Below are positions 1 to 10,012 of a DNA stretch of 64,000 nucleotides, piece after piece. A program made the position numbers and the translations under genes. The notes beneath the pieces were generated by a model, which was not told the origin of the DNA, ran no database searches, and saw only the letters and a program-made list of their open reading frames with translations. Positions within the stretch are counted from its first letter, which is position 1. The number at the start of each line of letters is the position of its first letter. This DNA comes from Gymnothorax reevesii (Eukaryota; Chordata; Actinopteri; Anguilliformes; Muraenidae). The stretch spans positions 72,211,501-72,275,500 of the forward strand of contig CM056574.1 in NCBI GenBank assembly GCA_029721435.1, read 5' to 3'.

Positions 1-1233
1 AGAAGTTGGTCGTGATCTCTTAATAGCCCTCATCATCTCTGCCAAGGTAAATGGCTCATCGATCATGCTAGTTGTATTTTCCCTCCTGTTTAAAATCCCT
101 GTATACTGAGTCCTAGTTCTTTCTCTTCTCCGTTTCCCTTCTTCTGACAAATTTTCTAAGCTGTGCACCTTTACGAAAGCCTTCGCCATGTTCTCTGCCT
201 TTTCACTGTTGGATACTGCCGCCTCCTCCTCAGATGTTATGACCGGATATTCCCATTCCCTTCTGTCCCCTCCCATTTTCTTTATCATTCCTCATACCTC
301 TCCCATTGGTGTAGTTCTTCCTAACTCATCACAGAAATTCCTCCAGCGTGCCTAGCTTGACGTATTGTTCTTCTCACCACTGCCTGTGCCTTTTTGTACT
401 GAATCAAATTCTGCAGGTTATGGGTTCTTTTAACTAGTCTGAATGCTCTGTTCCTGTTCCTGAAGTTACCCATTTATTTATTTCATCAATATCTCCAAGC
501 ATTTCTATCCTGTTCATTGATTCCTCACTTAATCTCTGAAACTCATCCCAATCTGCTTTTTTAAATACCCATATTACAATTCCCCCACTTCTTCTCATTT
601 CTACTCTCTCCCCCATCATACATAAGACTGGGTAGTGATCACTTCCTATTGTTGATGCTGTCCATACTTCCCAGTTACTGATTCCTCCCAATGTACAGTG
701 TTTGACACTAAAGTTATATCCAATGCTGACTCAGTACCTGCTGCTATGTTTACCCTTGTTCCTCTGCCATCATTCACACACACAAAATCCCTTTCATCCA
801 TCAAATCTTCAATGACCTGTCCATTCTTGTCTGTCTGTAACCCTCCCCACACCGTGCTGTGAGCATTGAAATCTCAACCCAACCTCTTACATAGCTTATA
901 GTAGTTGATTATAACCACTTTCTCTCCTCTTTCCCATACTTCCACCAATACATATTCCTGGTCCACTCCCATTTCCAATAGCTTACATGGAATATTTTGT
1001 TTAATAAATGTAGCACAACCTCCTCCTCCTCCTTGACTTCTGTCTTTCCTTATCACTGTATACCCGTGTAACACAAAGTCTAGATTTGGTTTTAACCACG
1101 TCTCCTGCATGCATATTACATCTGGTTTTGCATCCATCTCTTAAATGAAATTCTTGAATTCCTGTCCATTAACTAGTAAGCTTCTAGCATTCCATTGTAG
1201 GATTATTACCATAATTAATATTACCCAACCCAT
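1..1233 (-). pseudogene. ORF2 fragment: APE-type endonuclease and pre-RT linker, multiply disabled
   Basis: This is the amino-terminal part of a LINE ORF2 polyprotein, whose endonuclease nicks target DNA for target-primed reverse transcription. The start at 1233 reads MGWVILIMVIILQWNARSLL, the typical opening of the domain. Endonuclease landmarks are QETW (1096-1107), DFNAH (859-873) and SDH (635-643), covering the catalytic Glu, Asp/Asn and final Asp-His motifs of the APE fold. The linker survives down to base 1, with EPFTLAEMMRAIKRSRPTS at the edge. Lesions: TAA at 1141-1143; TGA at 874-876 where a Gly before DFNAH is expected, with about 20 residues apparently lost just upstream; a frameshift near 680-700; a deletion of roughly 40 residues near 450-460; a frameshift near 335-345; and TGA at 292-294 replacing a Trp. 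The reverse transcriptase would start just beyond the left end. Confidence 0.88.
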
Positions 1234-1823
1234 GGCGTTTCCTGACTTGACTGATTAGTGAGATTGTCCCTCACTTCTTCCCATGTCAGTCCCATTAATC
1301 CCAAATGATGCACTGCTACTTTAACAATCAGCTGGATTTTTACACTTTTTGATTTCACCTAAGCCGTACTGTTCACCATCCCTGCAACGAATGTTACCAA
1401 ATCCCTTTTATCCACATATATCCTGTCATTTGTTGTTTGTTGCCCCTCTCGACTTCCCATTAGACCTTTATCATTAGTTCAACTATTCCGCCCCCTTGAC
1501 ACTCTTACAGCTTCAGCATATGACATCTTTCTTTCCTCTCTTACTTTTTGGATATTATTCTCCCTTTTCATAACCTCACAACCTCCATATGCCACGTTAT
1601 GGGCTCCTCCACAGTTACAACATTTTGGTTGCACCCCTGTTCTACACTTTCCATACTCATGATCTCCCCCACATCTAGCACATCTCCCCTTCTCCTTGCA
1701 ATTTTTGGCTACGTGTCCAAACCTTTGACAATTAAAGCATCTTAATGGTTTTGGTGAATAAACTCTCACTGGGTAACACTTAAAACCCAGGAAAACTTTC
1801 TTTGGCACACTCTCTCCTTCAAA
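1..1823 (-). mobile_element. Degenerate, 5'-truncated non-LTR retrotransposon (I superfamily, Nimb-like)
   Basis: Read on the minus strand, this stretch encodes a gag-like ORF1 followed by the start of a pol-like ORF2, the usual order of I and Jockey group LINEs. ORF1 has three cysteine-histidine knuckles; ORF2 opens with an APE-type endonuclease and continues into the linker before the reverse transcriptase. Phrases such as NCQRFGHVAKNC, DVICMQETW and GSDHYPV match the Nimb/I style of fish elements; this assignment rests on recognition, not a search. The reverse transcriptase, 3' UTR and tail lie beyond the left edge. The amino half of ORF1 is missing where satellite DNA begins, as expected of 5' truncation during target-primed insertion or of later recombination. 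At least three in-frame stops, two frameshifts and two coding deletions show it cannot move by itself. Confidence 0.9.
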
Positions 1824-1826
1824 CAC
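1221..1826 (-). pseudogene. ORF1 fragment: gag-like protein with three zinc knuckles
   Basis: This is the carboxy-terminal part of an I/Jockey-type ORF1, a nucleic-acid-binding protein that coats element RNA. The longest open stretch (1479-1826, 115 codons) holds knuckles CX2CX4HX4C, CX2CX3HX4C and CX2CX3HX6C at residues 30-43, 49-61 and 69-83 (bases 1578-1739). They follow the conserved YPVRVYSPKPLRC lead-in. The first codon at 1824-1826 is GTG and falls in sequence shared with the satellite, so it is not a real start; the amino part is lost. The frame stops at TGA (1479-1481) and TAG (1359-1361), but recognisable ORF1 tail sequence (RIYVDKRDLVTFVAGMVN, then LGLMGLTWEEVRDNL) continues in the same frame to the natural TAA at 1221-1223. 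That TAA overlaps the ORF2 start by 13 nt. Confidence 0.88.
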
Positions 1827-1840
1827 AATTCACTCGTTTG
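1816..1840. other. Retroelement/satellite junction
   Basis: ORF1 coding sequence runs to about 1823. From 1824 the sequence is satellite: cacaattcactc matches the monomer, then two A residues present in most monomers are missing, then gtttgtcactttccc continues the unit. The join therefore falls inside a monomer, about 20 bases before the phase point used here (gtcacttt). No target-site duplication can be tested because the other end of the element is outside the window. Confidence 0.75.
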
Positions 1841-2190
1841 TCACTTTCCCACTAAGTTACACACAGAATGAACATTTTTGACAAGCAGAACTAACAAAAA
1901 GAAAGTTTTTGAAAAAGGGCATATCTTCACTTCAGAAGCTTATATTCACTTCCAAATGGCCAAACAAGCACATTGGACCAAACGATACCATATATGCATT
2001 GCACTGTGATCGGAAGCTGTTTCCCGGCCAAAAACATGCTCAGATTCACGTTCTGAGCTTAAAACCTCAAAGAAGCGTGTTTTCATGAAAGTGCGTATAT
2101 CCACAGTTCCAGCTCTCTAGCTCGCTTCCTTTCAGAGATAAACGCATAATCACTCCAATTCAGTCATATAGTCACTATTCACTCAAGTTT

Positions 2191-2541
2191 GTCACTTTCC
2201 CACTAAGTTACACACAGAATGGACATTTTTGACGAGCAAAACTAAAAAAAAGAAAGTTTTTGAAAAAGTGCATATCTTCACTTCAGAAGCTTCTATTCAC
2301 TTCCAAATGGCCATACAAGCACATGGGAACAAACGATACAATATATGCATTGCACTGTGATCTGGAGCTGTTCCCAGGCCAGAAACACGCTCAGATTCAT
2401 GTTCTGAGCTTATAACCTCAAAGAAGCGTGTTTTCATAAAAGTGCGTATAGCCACAGTTTCAGCGCTCTAGCGTGTTTCCTTACAGACATAAGAGCATAT
2501 TCACTCCAATTCAGTTGTATTGTCACAATTCACTCAAGTTT
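2191..2541 (+). repeat. Representative full-length monomer (351 bp)
   Basis: Phase is set at gtcacttt, which recurs at 2542. Within this unit the A-rich purine tract is near 2238-2257, a TTTTT-G-AAAAA mini-inverted repeat follows at 2257-2267, and the HindIII site AAGCTT is at 2287-2292. A perfect 7-bp dyad GCTCAGA/TCTGAGC lies at 2389-2395 and 2403-2409 with a 7-base loop. The most variable segment, a CpG-rich spot after cagcgctct, lies at about 2466-2482. At 351 bp the unit is close to two nucleosome repeats, common among centromeric satellites, though length alone proves nothing. Confidence 0.93.
2389..2409. other. Perfect 7-bp dyad within the monomer (example)
   Basis: GCTCAGA and TCTGAGC flank a 7-base loop (ttcatgt here, ttcacgt in most units), so either strand could form a small hairpin. 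The dyad recurs in all monomers keeping gctcagattcacgttctgagc. It is destroyed in the other common form, gcacagtttcactttctgagc (for example 4489-4502 and 33211-33231), where the left arm becomes GCACAGT. Confidence 0.85.
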
Positions 2542-5500
2542 GTCACTATCCCGCTAAGTTACACACAGATTGAACATTTTTGACAAGCAAAACTAAAAAA
2601 AAGAAAAGTTTTTGAAAAAGTGCATATCTTCACTTCAGAAGCTTCTATTCACTTACAAATGGCCATACAAGCACATTGGACCAAACGAAACCGTATATGC
2701 ATTGCACTGTGATCTGAAGCTGTTCCCAGGCCAAAAACATGCTCAGATTCACGTTCTGAGCTTAAAACCTCAAAGAAGCGTGTTTTCATGAAAGTGCGTA
2801 TAGCCACAGTTTCAGCGCTCTAGCGCGCTTCCTAACAGAGATAGGAGCGTACTCACTCCAATTCAGTCGTATAGTCGCAATTCACTCAAGTGTGTCACTT
2901 TCCCACTAAGTTACACACAGAATGAACATTTTTAACGAGCAAAACTAAAAAAAGGTTTTTGAAAAAGTGCATATCTTCACTTCAGAAGCTTATATTCACT
3001 TCCAAATGGCCATACAAGCACCTTGGACCAAACGATAACATATATGCATTGCACTGTGATCTGAAGCTGTTCCCAGGCCAGAAACAAGCTCAGATTCACG
3101 TTCTGAGCTTAAAATCTCAAAGAAGCGTGTTTTCATGAAAGTGCGTATAGCCACAGTTTCAGCGCTCTAGCTCGCTTCCTTTCAGAGATAAACGCATAAT
3201 CACTCCAATTCAGTCATATAGTCACAATTCACTCAAGTTTGCCACTATCCCACTAAGTTAAACACAGAAAGGACATTTTTGACAAACAAAACTAAAAAAA
3301 AAAGTTTTTGAAAAAGTGCATATCTTCACTTCAGAAGCTTACATTCAATTCCAAAAGGCCATACAAGCACATTGCACCAAAAGATACAATATATGCATTG
3401 TACTGTGATCTGGAGCTGTTCCCAGGCCAGAAACACGCTCACATTCAAGTTCTGAGCTTAAAACCTCAAAAAAGCGTGTTTTCATGAAAGTGCGTATAGC
3501 CACATTTTCAGCGCTCTAGCGCGCTTCCTTACAGAGATAGGAGCATATTCACTCCAATTCAGTCGCATAGTCACAATTCACTCAAGTTTGTCACTTTCCC
3601 ACTAAGTTACACACAGAATGAACATTTTTGACGAGCAAAACTAAAAAAAAGGTTTTTGAAAAAGTGCATATCTTCACTTCAGAAGCTTATATTCACTTCC
3701 AAATGGCCATACAAGCACCTTGGACCAAACGATAACATATATGCATTGCACTGTGATCTGAAGCTGTTCCCAGGCCAGAAACAAGCTCAGATTCACGTTC
3801 TGAGCTTAAAATCTCAAAGAAGCGTGTTTTCATGAAAGTGCGTATAGCCACAGTTTCAGCGCTCTTGCTTGCTACCTTTCAGAGATAAACGCAAAATCAC
3901 TCCAATTCAGTCATATAGTCACAATTCACTCAAGTTTGTCACTATCCCACTAAGTTACACACAGAAAGGACATTTTTGACAAGCAAAACTAAAAAAAAAG
4001 AAAGTTTTTGAAAAAGTGCATATCTTCACTTCAGAAGCTTATATTCACTTCCAAATGGCCATACAAGCACATTGGACCAAACAATACCATATATGCATTG
4101 CACTGAGATCTGAAGCTGTTCCCAGGCCAGAAACACACTCAGATTCACGTTCTGAGCTTAAAACCTCAAAGAAGCGTGTTTTCATGAAAGTGCATATAGC
4201 CACAGTTTCAGCGCTCGAGCTCGCTTCCTTTCAGAGATAAACGCATAATCACTCCAATTCAGTCATATAGTCACAATTCACTCAAGTTTGTCACTTTCAA
4301 ACTGAGTTACACACAGAATGAACATTTTTGACAAGCATAACTAAAAAAAAGAAAGTTTTTGAAAAAGTGCATATCTTCAGATGCTGATATTCACTTCCAA
4401 ATGGCCATACAAGCACATTGGACCAAACGATACCATATATGCATTGCACTGTGATCTGAAGCTGTTCCCTGGCCAGAAACACGCACAGTTTCACCTTCTG
4501 AGCTTAAAACCTCAAAAAAGCGTGTTTTCATGAAAGTGCATATAGCCACAGTTTCAGCGCACTGCGGATCCTTACCGAGATAGGAGCATAATCATTCCAA
4601 TTCAGTCATATAGTCACATTTCACTAAAGTTTGTCACTTTCCCACTGAGTTACACACAGAATGAACATTTTTGACGAGCAAAACTAAAAAAAAAAAAGTT
4701 TTTGAAAAAGTGCATCTCTTTAGATGCTGATATTCACTTCCAAATGGCCACACAAGCACCTTGGACCAAACAATATCATATATGCATTGCACTGTGATCT
4801 GAAGCTGTTCCCAGGCCAAAAACACACTCAGATTCACGTTCTGAGCTTAAAACCTCAAAGAAGAGTGTTTTCATGAAAGTGTGTATAGCCACAGTTTCAG
4901 CGCTCTAGCTTGCTTCCTTTCAGAGATAAACGCATAATCACTCCAATTCAGTCATATAGTCACAATTCACTCAAGTTTGTCACTTTCCCACTAAGTTACA
5001 CACAGAATGAACATTTTTGACAAGCAAAACTAAAAAAAAGAAAGTTTTTGAAAAAGTGCATATCTTCAGATGCTGATATTCACTTCCAAATGGCCACACA
5101 AGCACATTGGACCAAACAATATCATAAATGCATTGCACTGTGATCTGAAGCTGTTCCCAGGCCAAAAACACACTCAGATTCACGTTCTGAGCGTAAAACC
5201 TCAAAGAAGCGTGTTTTCATGAAAGTGCCTATAGCCACAGTTTCAGCGCTCTAGCTCGCTTCCTTTCAGAGATAAACGCATAATCACTCCAATTCAGTCG
5301 TATAGACACAATTCACTCAAGTTTGTCACTTTCAAGCTGAGTTACTAACAGAATGAACATTTTTGACAAGCAAAACTAAAAAAGAGAAAGTTTTTGAAAA
5401 AGTGCTTATATTCACTTCCAAATGGCCATACAAGCACATTGGACCTAACAATACAATATATGCATTGCACTGTGATCTGAAGCTTTTCCCTGGCCAGAAA

Positions 5501-6426
5501 CACGGACAGTTTCACTTTCTGAGCTTAAAACCTCAAAGAAGCGTCTCTTCATGAAAGTGCGTATCGCCACAGTTTAAGCGTTCTTGCGCGCTTCCTTACA
5601 GAGATAGGAGGATGTTCACTCCAATTCAGTCATATAGTCACAATTCACTGAAGTTGTTCACTTTCCCACTGAGTTACACACAGAATGGACATTTCTGAAG
5701 AGCAAAACTAAAAAAAGAAAGTTTTTGAAAAAGTGCATATCTTCACTTCAGGAGCTTATATTCACTTCCAAAAGGCCAGACAAGCACATTGGACCAAACG
5801 ATACAATATATGCATTGCACTGTGATCTGGAGCTGTTCCCAGGCCAGAAACACGCTCAGATTCATGTTCTGAGCTTATAACCTCAAAGAAGCGTGTTTTC
5901 ATAAAAGTGCGTATAGCCACAGTTTCAGCGCTCTAGCGCGTTTCCTTACAGACATAAGAGCATATTCACTCCAATTCAGTTGTATTGTCACAATTCACTC
6001 AAGTTTGTCACTATCCCGCTAAGTTACACACAGATTGAACATTTTTGACAAGCAAAACTAAAAAAAAGAAAAGTTTTTGAAAAAGTGCATATCTTCACTT
6101 CAGAAGCTTATATTCACTTCCAAATGGCCATACAAGAACATTGGACCACACGATACCATATATGCATTGCACTGTGATCTGGAGCTTTTCCCAGGCCAGA
6201 AACACGCTCAGATTCATGTTCTGAGCTTAAAACCTCAAAGAAGCATGTTTTCATAAAAGTGCGTATAGCCACAGTTTCAGCGCTCTAGCGCGTTTCCTTA
6301 CAGAGATAAGAGCATATTCACTCCAATTCAGTCGTATTGTCACAATTCCCTCAAGTTTGTCACTATCTCGCTAAGTTACACACAGAATGAACATTTTTGA
6401 CAAGCAAAGCAAAAAAAAGGATGGTT

Positions 6427-7822
6427 TTTGAAAAAGTGCATATCTTCAGATGCTGATATTCACTTCCAAATGGCCACACAAGCACATTGCACCAAACAAT
6501 ATCATGTATGCATTGCACTGTGATCTGAAGCTGTTCCCAGGCCAAAAACACACTCAGATTCACGTTCTGAGCTTAAAACCTCAAAGAAGAGTGTTTTCAT
6601 GAAAGTGTGTATAGCCACAGTTTCAGTGCTCTAGCTCGCTTCCTTTCAGAGATAAACGCATAATCACTCCAATTCAGTCATATAGTCACAATTCAATCAA
6701 GTTTGTCACTTTCCCACTGAGTTACACACAGAACGGACATTTCTGGCAAGCAAAACTAAAAAAAAAGAAAGTTTTTGAAAAAGTGCATATCTTCACTTCA
6801 GAAGCTTATATTCACTTCCAAATGGCCATACAAGCACATTGGACCAAACAATACCATATATGCATTGCACTGTGATCTGAAGCTGTTCCCAGGCCAGAAA
6901 CACACTCAGATTCACGTTCTGAGCTTAAAACCTCAAAGAAGCGTGTTTTCATGAAAGTGTATATAGCCACAGTTTCAGCGCTCTAATGCGCTTCCTAACA
7001 GAGATAGGAGCATAATCATTCCATTTCAGTCATATAGTCACATTTCACTAAAGTTTGTCACTTTCCCACTGAGTTACACACAGAATGAACATTTTTGACA
7101 AGCAAAACTAAAAAAAAGAAAGTTTTTGAAAAAGTGCATATCTTCAGATGCTGATATTCACTTCCAAATGGCCACACAAGCACATTGCACCAAACAATAT
7201 CATATATGCATTGCACTGTGATCTGAAGCTGTTCCCAGGCCAAAAACACACTCAGATTCACGTTCTGAGCTTAAAACCTCAAAGAAGAGTGTTTTCATGA
7301 AAGTGTGTATAGCCACAGTTTCAGTGCTCTAGCTCGCTTCCTTTCAGAGATAAACGCATAATCACTCCAATTCAGTCATATAGTCACAATTCAATCAAGT
7401 TTGTCACTTTCCCACTGAGTTACACACAGAACGGACATTTCTGGCAAGCAAAACTAAAAAAAAAGAAAGTTTTTGAAAAAGTGCATATCTTCACTTCAGA
7501 AGCTTATATTCACTTCCAAATGGCCATACAAGCACATTGGACCAAACAATACCATATATGCATTGCACTGTGATCTGAAGCTGTTCCCAGGCCAGAAACA
7601 CACTCAGATTCACGTTCTGAGCTTAAAACCTCAAAGAAGCGTGTTTTCATGAAAGTGTATATAGCCACAGTTTCAGCGCTCTAATGCGCTTCCTAACAGA
7701 GATAGGAGCATAATCATTCCATTTCAGTCATATAGTCACATTTCACTAAAGTTTGTCACTTTCCCACTGAGTTACACACAGAATGAACATTTTTGACAAG
7801 CAAAACTAAAAAAAAGAAAGTT
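6427..7822 (+). repeat. Two tandem copies of a 698-bp dimer inside A1
   Basis: Bases 6427-7124 and 7125-7822 are near-identical dimers. Each has one HindIII-less monomer and one ordinary monomer marked by the rare aacggacatttctggcaagc (at about 6732 and 7430). The third repeat of the pattern (from 7823) has diverged: cattggacc for cattgcacc, and gcatgtcttc for gcatatcttc. The same duplicated dimer is present at the matching places in A2 (about 16709-18104) and A3 (about 26292-27687), so it predates the amplification of the whole HOR. Confidence 0.9.
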
Positions 7823-9848
7823 TTTGAAAAAGTGCATGTCTTCAGATGCTGATATTCACTTCCAAATGGCCACACAAGCACATTGGACCAAACAATATCA
7901 TATATGCATTGCACTGTGATCTGAAGCTGTTCCCAGGCCAAAAACACACTCAGATTCACGTTCTGAGCTTAAAACCTCAAAGAAGAGTGTTTTCATGAAA
8001 GTGTGTATAGCCACAGTTTCAGCGCTCTAGCTCGCTTCCTTTCAGAGATAAACGCATAATCACTCCAATTCAGTCATATAGTCACAATTCACTCAAGTTT
8101 GTCACTTTCCCACTGAGTTACACACAGAATGAACATTTTTGACAAGCAAAACTAAAAAAACGAAAGTTTTTGAAAAGTGCATATCTTCACTTCAGAAGCT
8201 TATATTCACTTCCAAATGGCCATACAAGCACATTGGACCAAACGATACCATATATGCGTTGCACTGTGATCTGAAGCTGTTCCCAAGCCAGAAACACGCT
8301 CAGATTCACGTTCTGAGATTAAAATCTCAAAGAAGCGTGTTTTCATGAAAGTGCGTATAGCCACAGTTTAAGCGTTCGAGCGCGCTTCCTTACAGAGATA
8401 GGAGCATATTCACTCTAATTCAGTCATATAGTCACAATTCACGGAAGTTGTTCACTTTCCCACTGAGTTACACACAGAATGGACATTTCTGACAAGCAAA
8501 ACTAAAAAAAAGAAAGTTTTTGAAAAAGTGCATATCTTCCCTTCAGAAGCTTACATTCACTTCCAAATGGCCATACAAGCCCATTGGACCAAAAGATACA
8601 ATATATGCATTGCACTGTGATCTGGAGCTGTTCCCAGGCCAGAAACACGCTCAGATTCATGTTCTGAGCTTAAAACCTCAAAGAAGCGAGTTTTCATGAA
8701 AGTGCGTATAGCCACAGTTTCAGCGCTCTAGCTCGCTTCCTTTCAGAGATAAAAGCATAATCACTCCAATTCAGTCGTATAGTCACAATTCACTCAAGTT
8801 TGTCACTTTCAAGCTGAGTTACACACAGAATGAACATTTTTGACAAGCGAAACTAAAAAAAAGAAAGTTTTTGAAAAAGTGCATATCTTCACTTCAGAAG
8901 CTTATATTCACTTCCAAATGGCCATACACGCACATTGGACCAAACGATGCCATATATGCATTGCACTGTGATCTGGAGCTGTTCCCAGGCCAGAAACACG
9001 CTCAGATTCATGTTCTGAGCTTAACACCTCAAAGAAGCGTGTTTTCATGAAAGTGCGTATAGCCACAGTTTCAGCGCTCTAGCGCGTTTCCTTACAGAGA
9101 TAAGAGCATATTCACTCCAATTCAGTCGTATTGTCACAATTCCCTCAAGTTTGTCACTATCCCGCTAAGTTACACACAGAATGAACATTTTTGACAAGAG
9201 ACACTAAAAAAAGGAAGGTTTTTGAAAAAGTGCATATCTTCAGATGCTGATATTCACTTCCAAATGGCCACACAAGCACATTGCAACAAACAATATCATA
9301 TATGCATTCCACTGTGATCTGAAGCTGTTCCCAGGCCAAAAACACACTCAGATTCACGTTCTGAGCTTAAAACCTCAAAGAAGCGTGTTTTCATGAAAGT
9401 GTGTATAGCCACAGTTTCAGCGCTCTAGCTTGCTTCCTTTCAGAGATAAACGCATAATCACTCCAATTCAGTCATATAGTCACAATTCCCTCAAGTTTGT
9501 CACTTTCAAGCTGAGTTACACACAGAATGAACATTTTTGACAAGCAAAACTAAAAAAAAGAAAGTTTTTGAAAAGTGCATATCTTCACTTCAGAAGCTTA
9601 TATTCACTTCCAAATGGCCATACAAGCACATTGGACCAAACGATACCATATATGCTTTGCGCTGTGATCTGAAGCTGTTCCCAGGCCAGAAACACGCACA
9701 GATTCACGTTCTGAGCTTAAAATCTCAAAGAAGCGTGTTTTCATGAAAGTGCGTATAGCCACAGTTTCAGCGCTCAAGCTCGCTTCCTTTCAGAGATAAA
9801 CACATAATCACTCCAATTCAGTCATATAGTCACAATTCACTCAAGTTT

Positions 9849-10012
9849 GTAACTATCCCACTAAGTTACACATAGAAAGGACATTTTTGACAAGCAAAAC
9901 TAAAAAAAGAAAGTGCTTATCGCCACAGTTTCAGCGCTCTAGCTCGCTTCCTTTCAGAGATAAACGCATAATCACTCCAATTCAGTCGTATAGTCACAAT
10001 TCACTCAAGTTT
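9849..10012 (+). repeat. Internally deleted monomer (164 bp) in A1
   Basis: This unit jumps from the purine tract straight to tgcttatcgccacag, losing about 187 bp of the monomer centre including the HindIII site, the middle segment and the dyad. The joint GAAAG at 9909-9913 is found at both parental breakpoints (gaaagttttt and atgaaagtgc), so the deletion fits a slip or end-joining event at 5-base microhomology. The loss fuses short frames into a fortuitous 124-codon open frame (9887-10261) that I do not regard as a gene. Confidence 0.93.

Larger units (their letters stand above)
1824..5880 (+). repeat. Array edge: diverse monomers without long-range HOR order
   Basis: About 11.5 monomers lie between the retroelement and HOR family A. 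Neighbours differ more from each other than corresponding units do inside the HORs. Only short-range duplications are visible: units near 2920-3240 and 3610-3940 match at an offset of about 695 bp, both with a shortened tract before gtttttgaaaaagtgc. The unit around 2340-2640 reappears near 5805-6105 (offset about 3,465 bp, shared rare cttataacctc). Units at 4297-4494, 4634-4837 and 4980-5204 are three consecutive monomers of the HindIII-less type. The unit at about 5400 has lost roughly 19 bp including its HindIII site. Confidence 0.85.

Noticed and set aside
1548..1745. Plus-strand open frame of 65 codons across 1548-1745
   Set aside because: It is antisense to the zinc-knuckle part of ORF1 and has no features of its own.
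1..1823. LTR retrotransposon or retrovirus gag
   Set aside because: CCHC knuckles also occur in retroviral gag, but here three differently spaced knuckles are followed by an APE endonuclease before any reverse transcriptase, which is specific to non-LTR elements. No LTR or protease is present.
7058..7261. Minus-strand frame of about 67 codons (starting MNLSVFLAWEQ) repeated many times, suggesting a conserved small protein with hydrophobic residues
   Set aside because: It appears only where a 6-bp type difference removes a stop, and it is the antisense of the satellite's A tract and middle segment. Conservation matches that of the surrounding non-coding bases.
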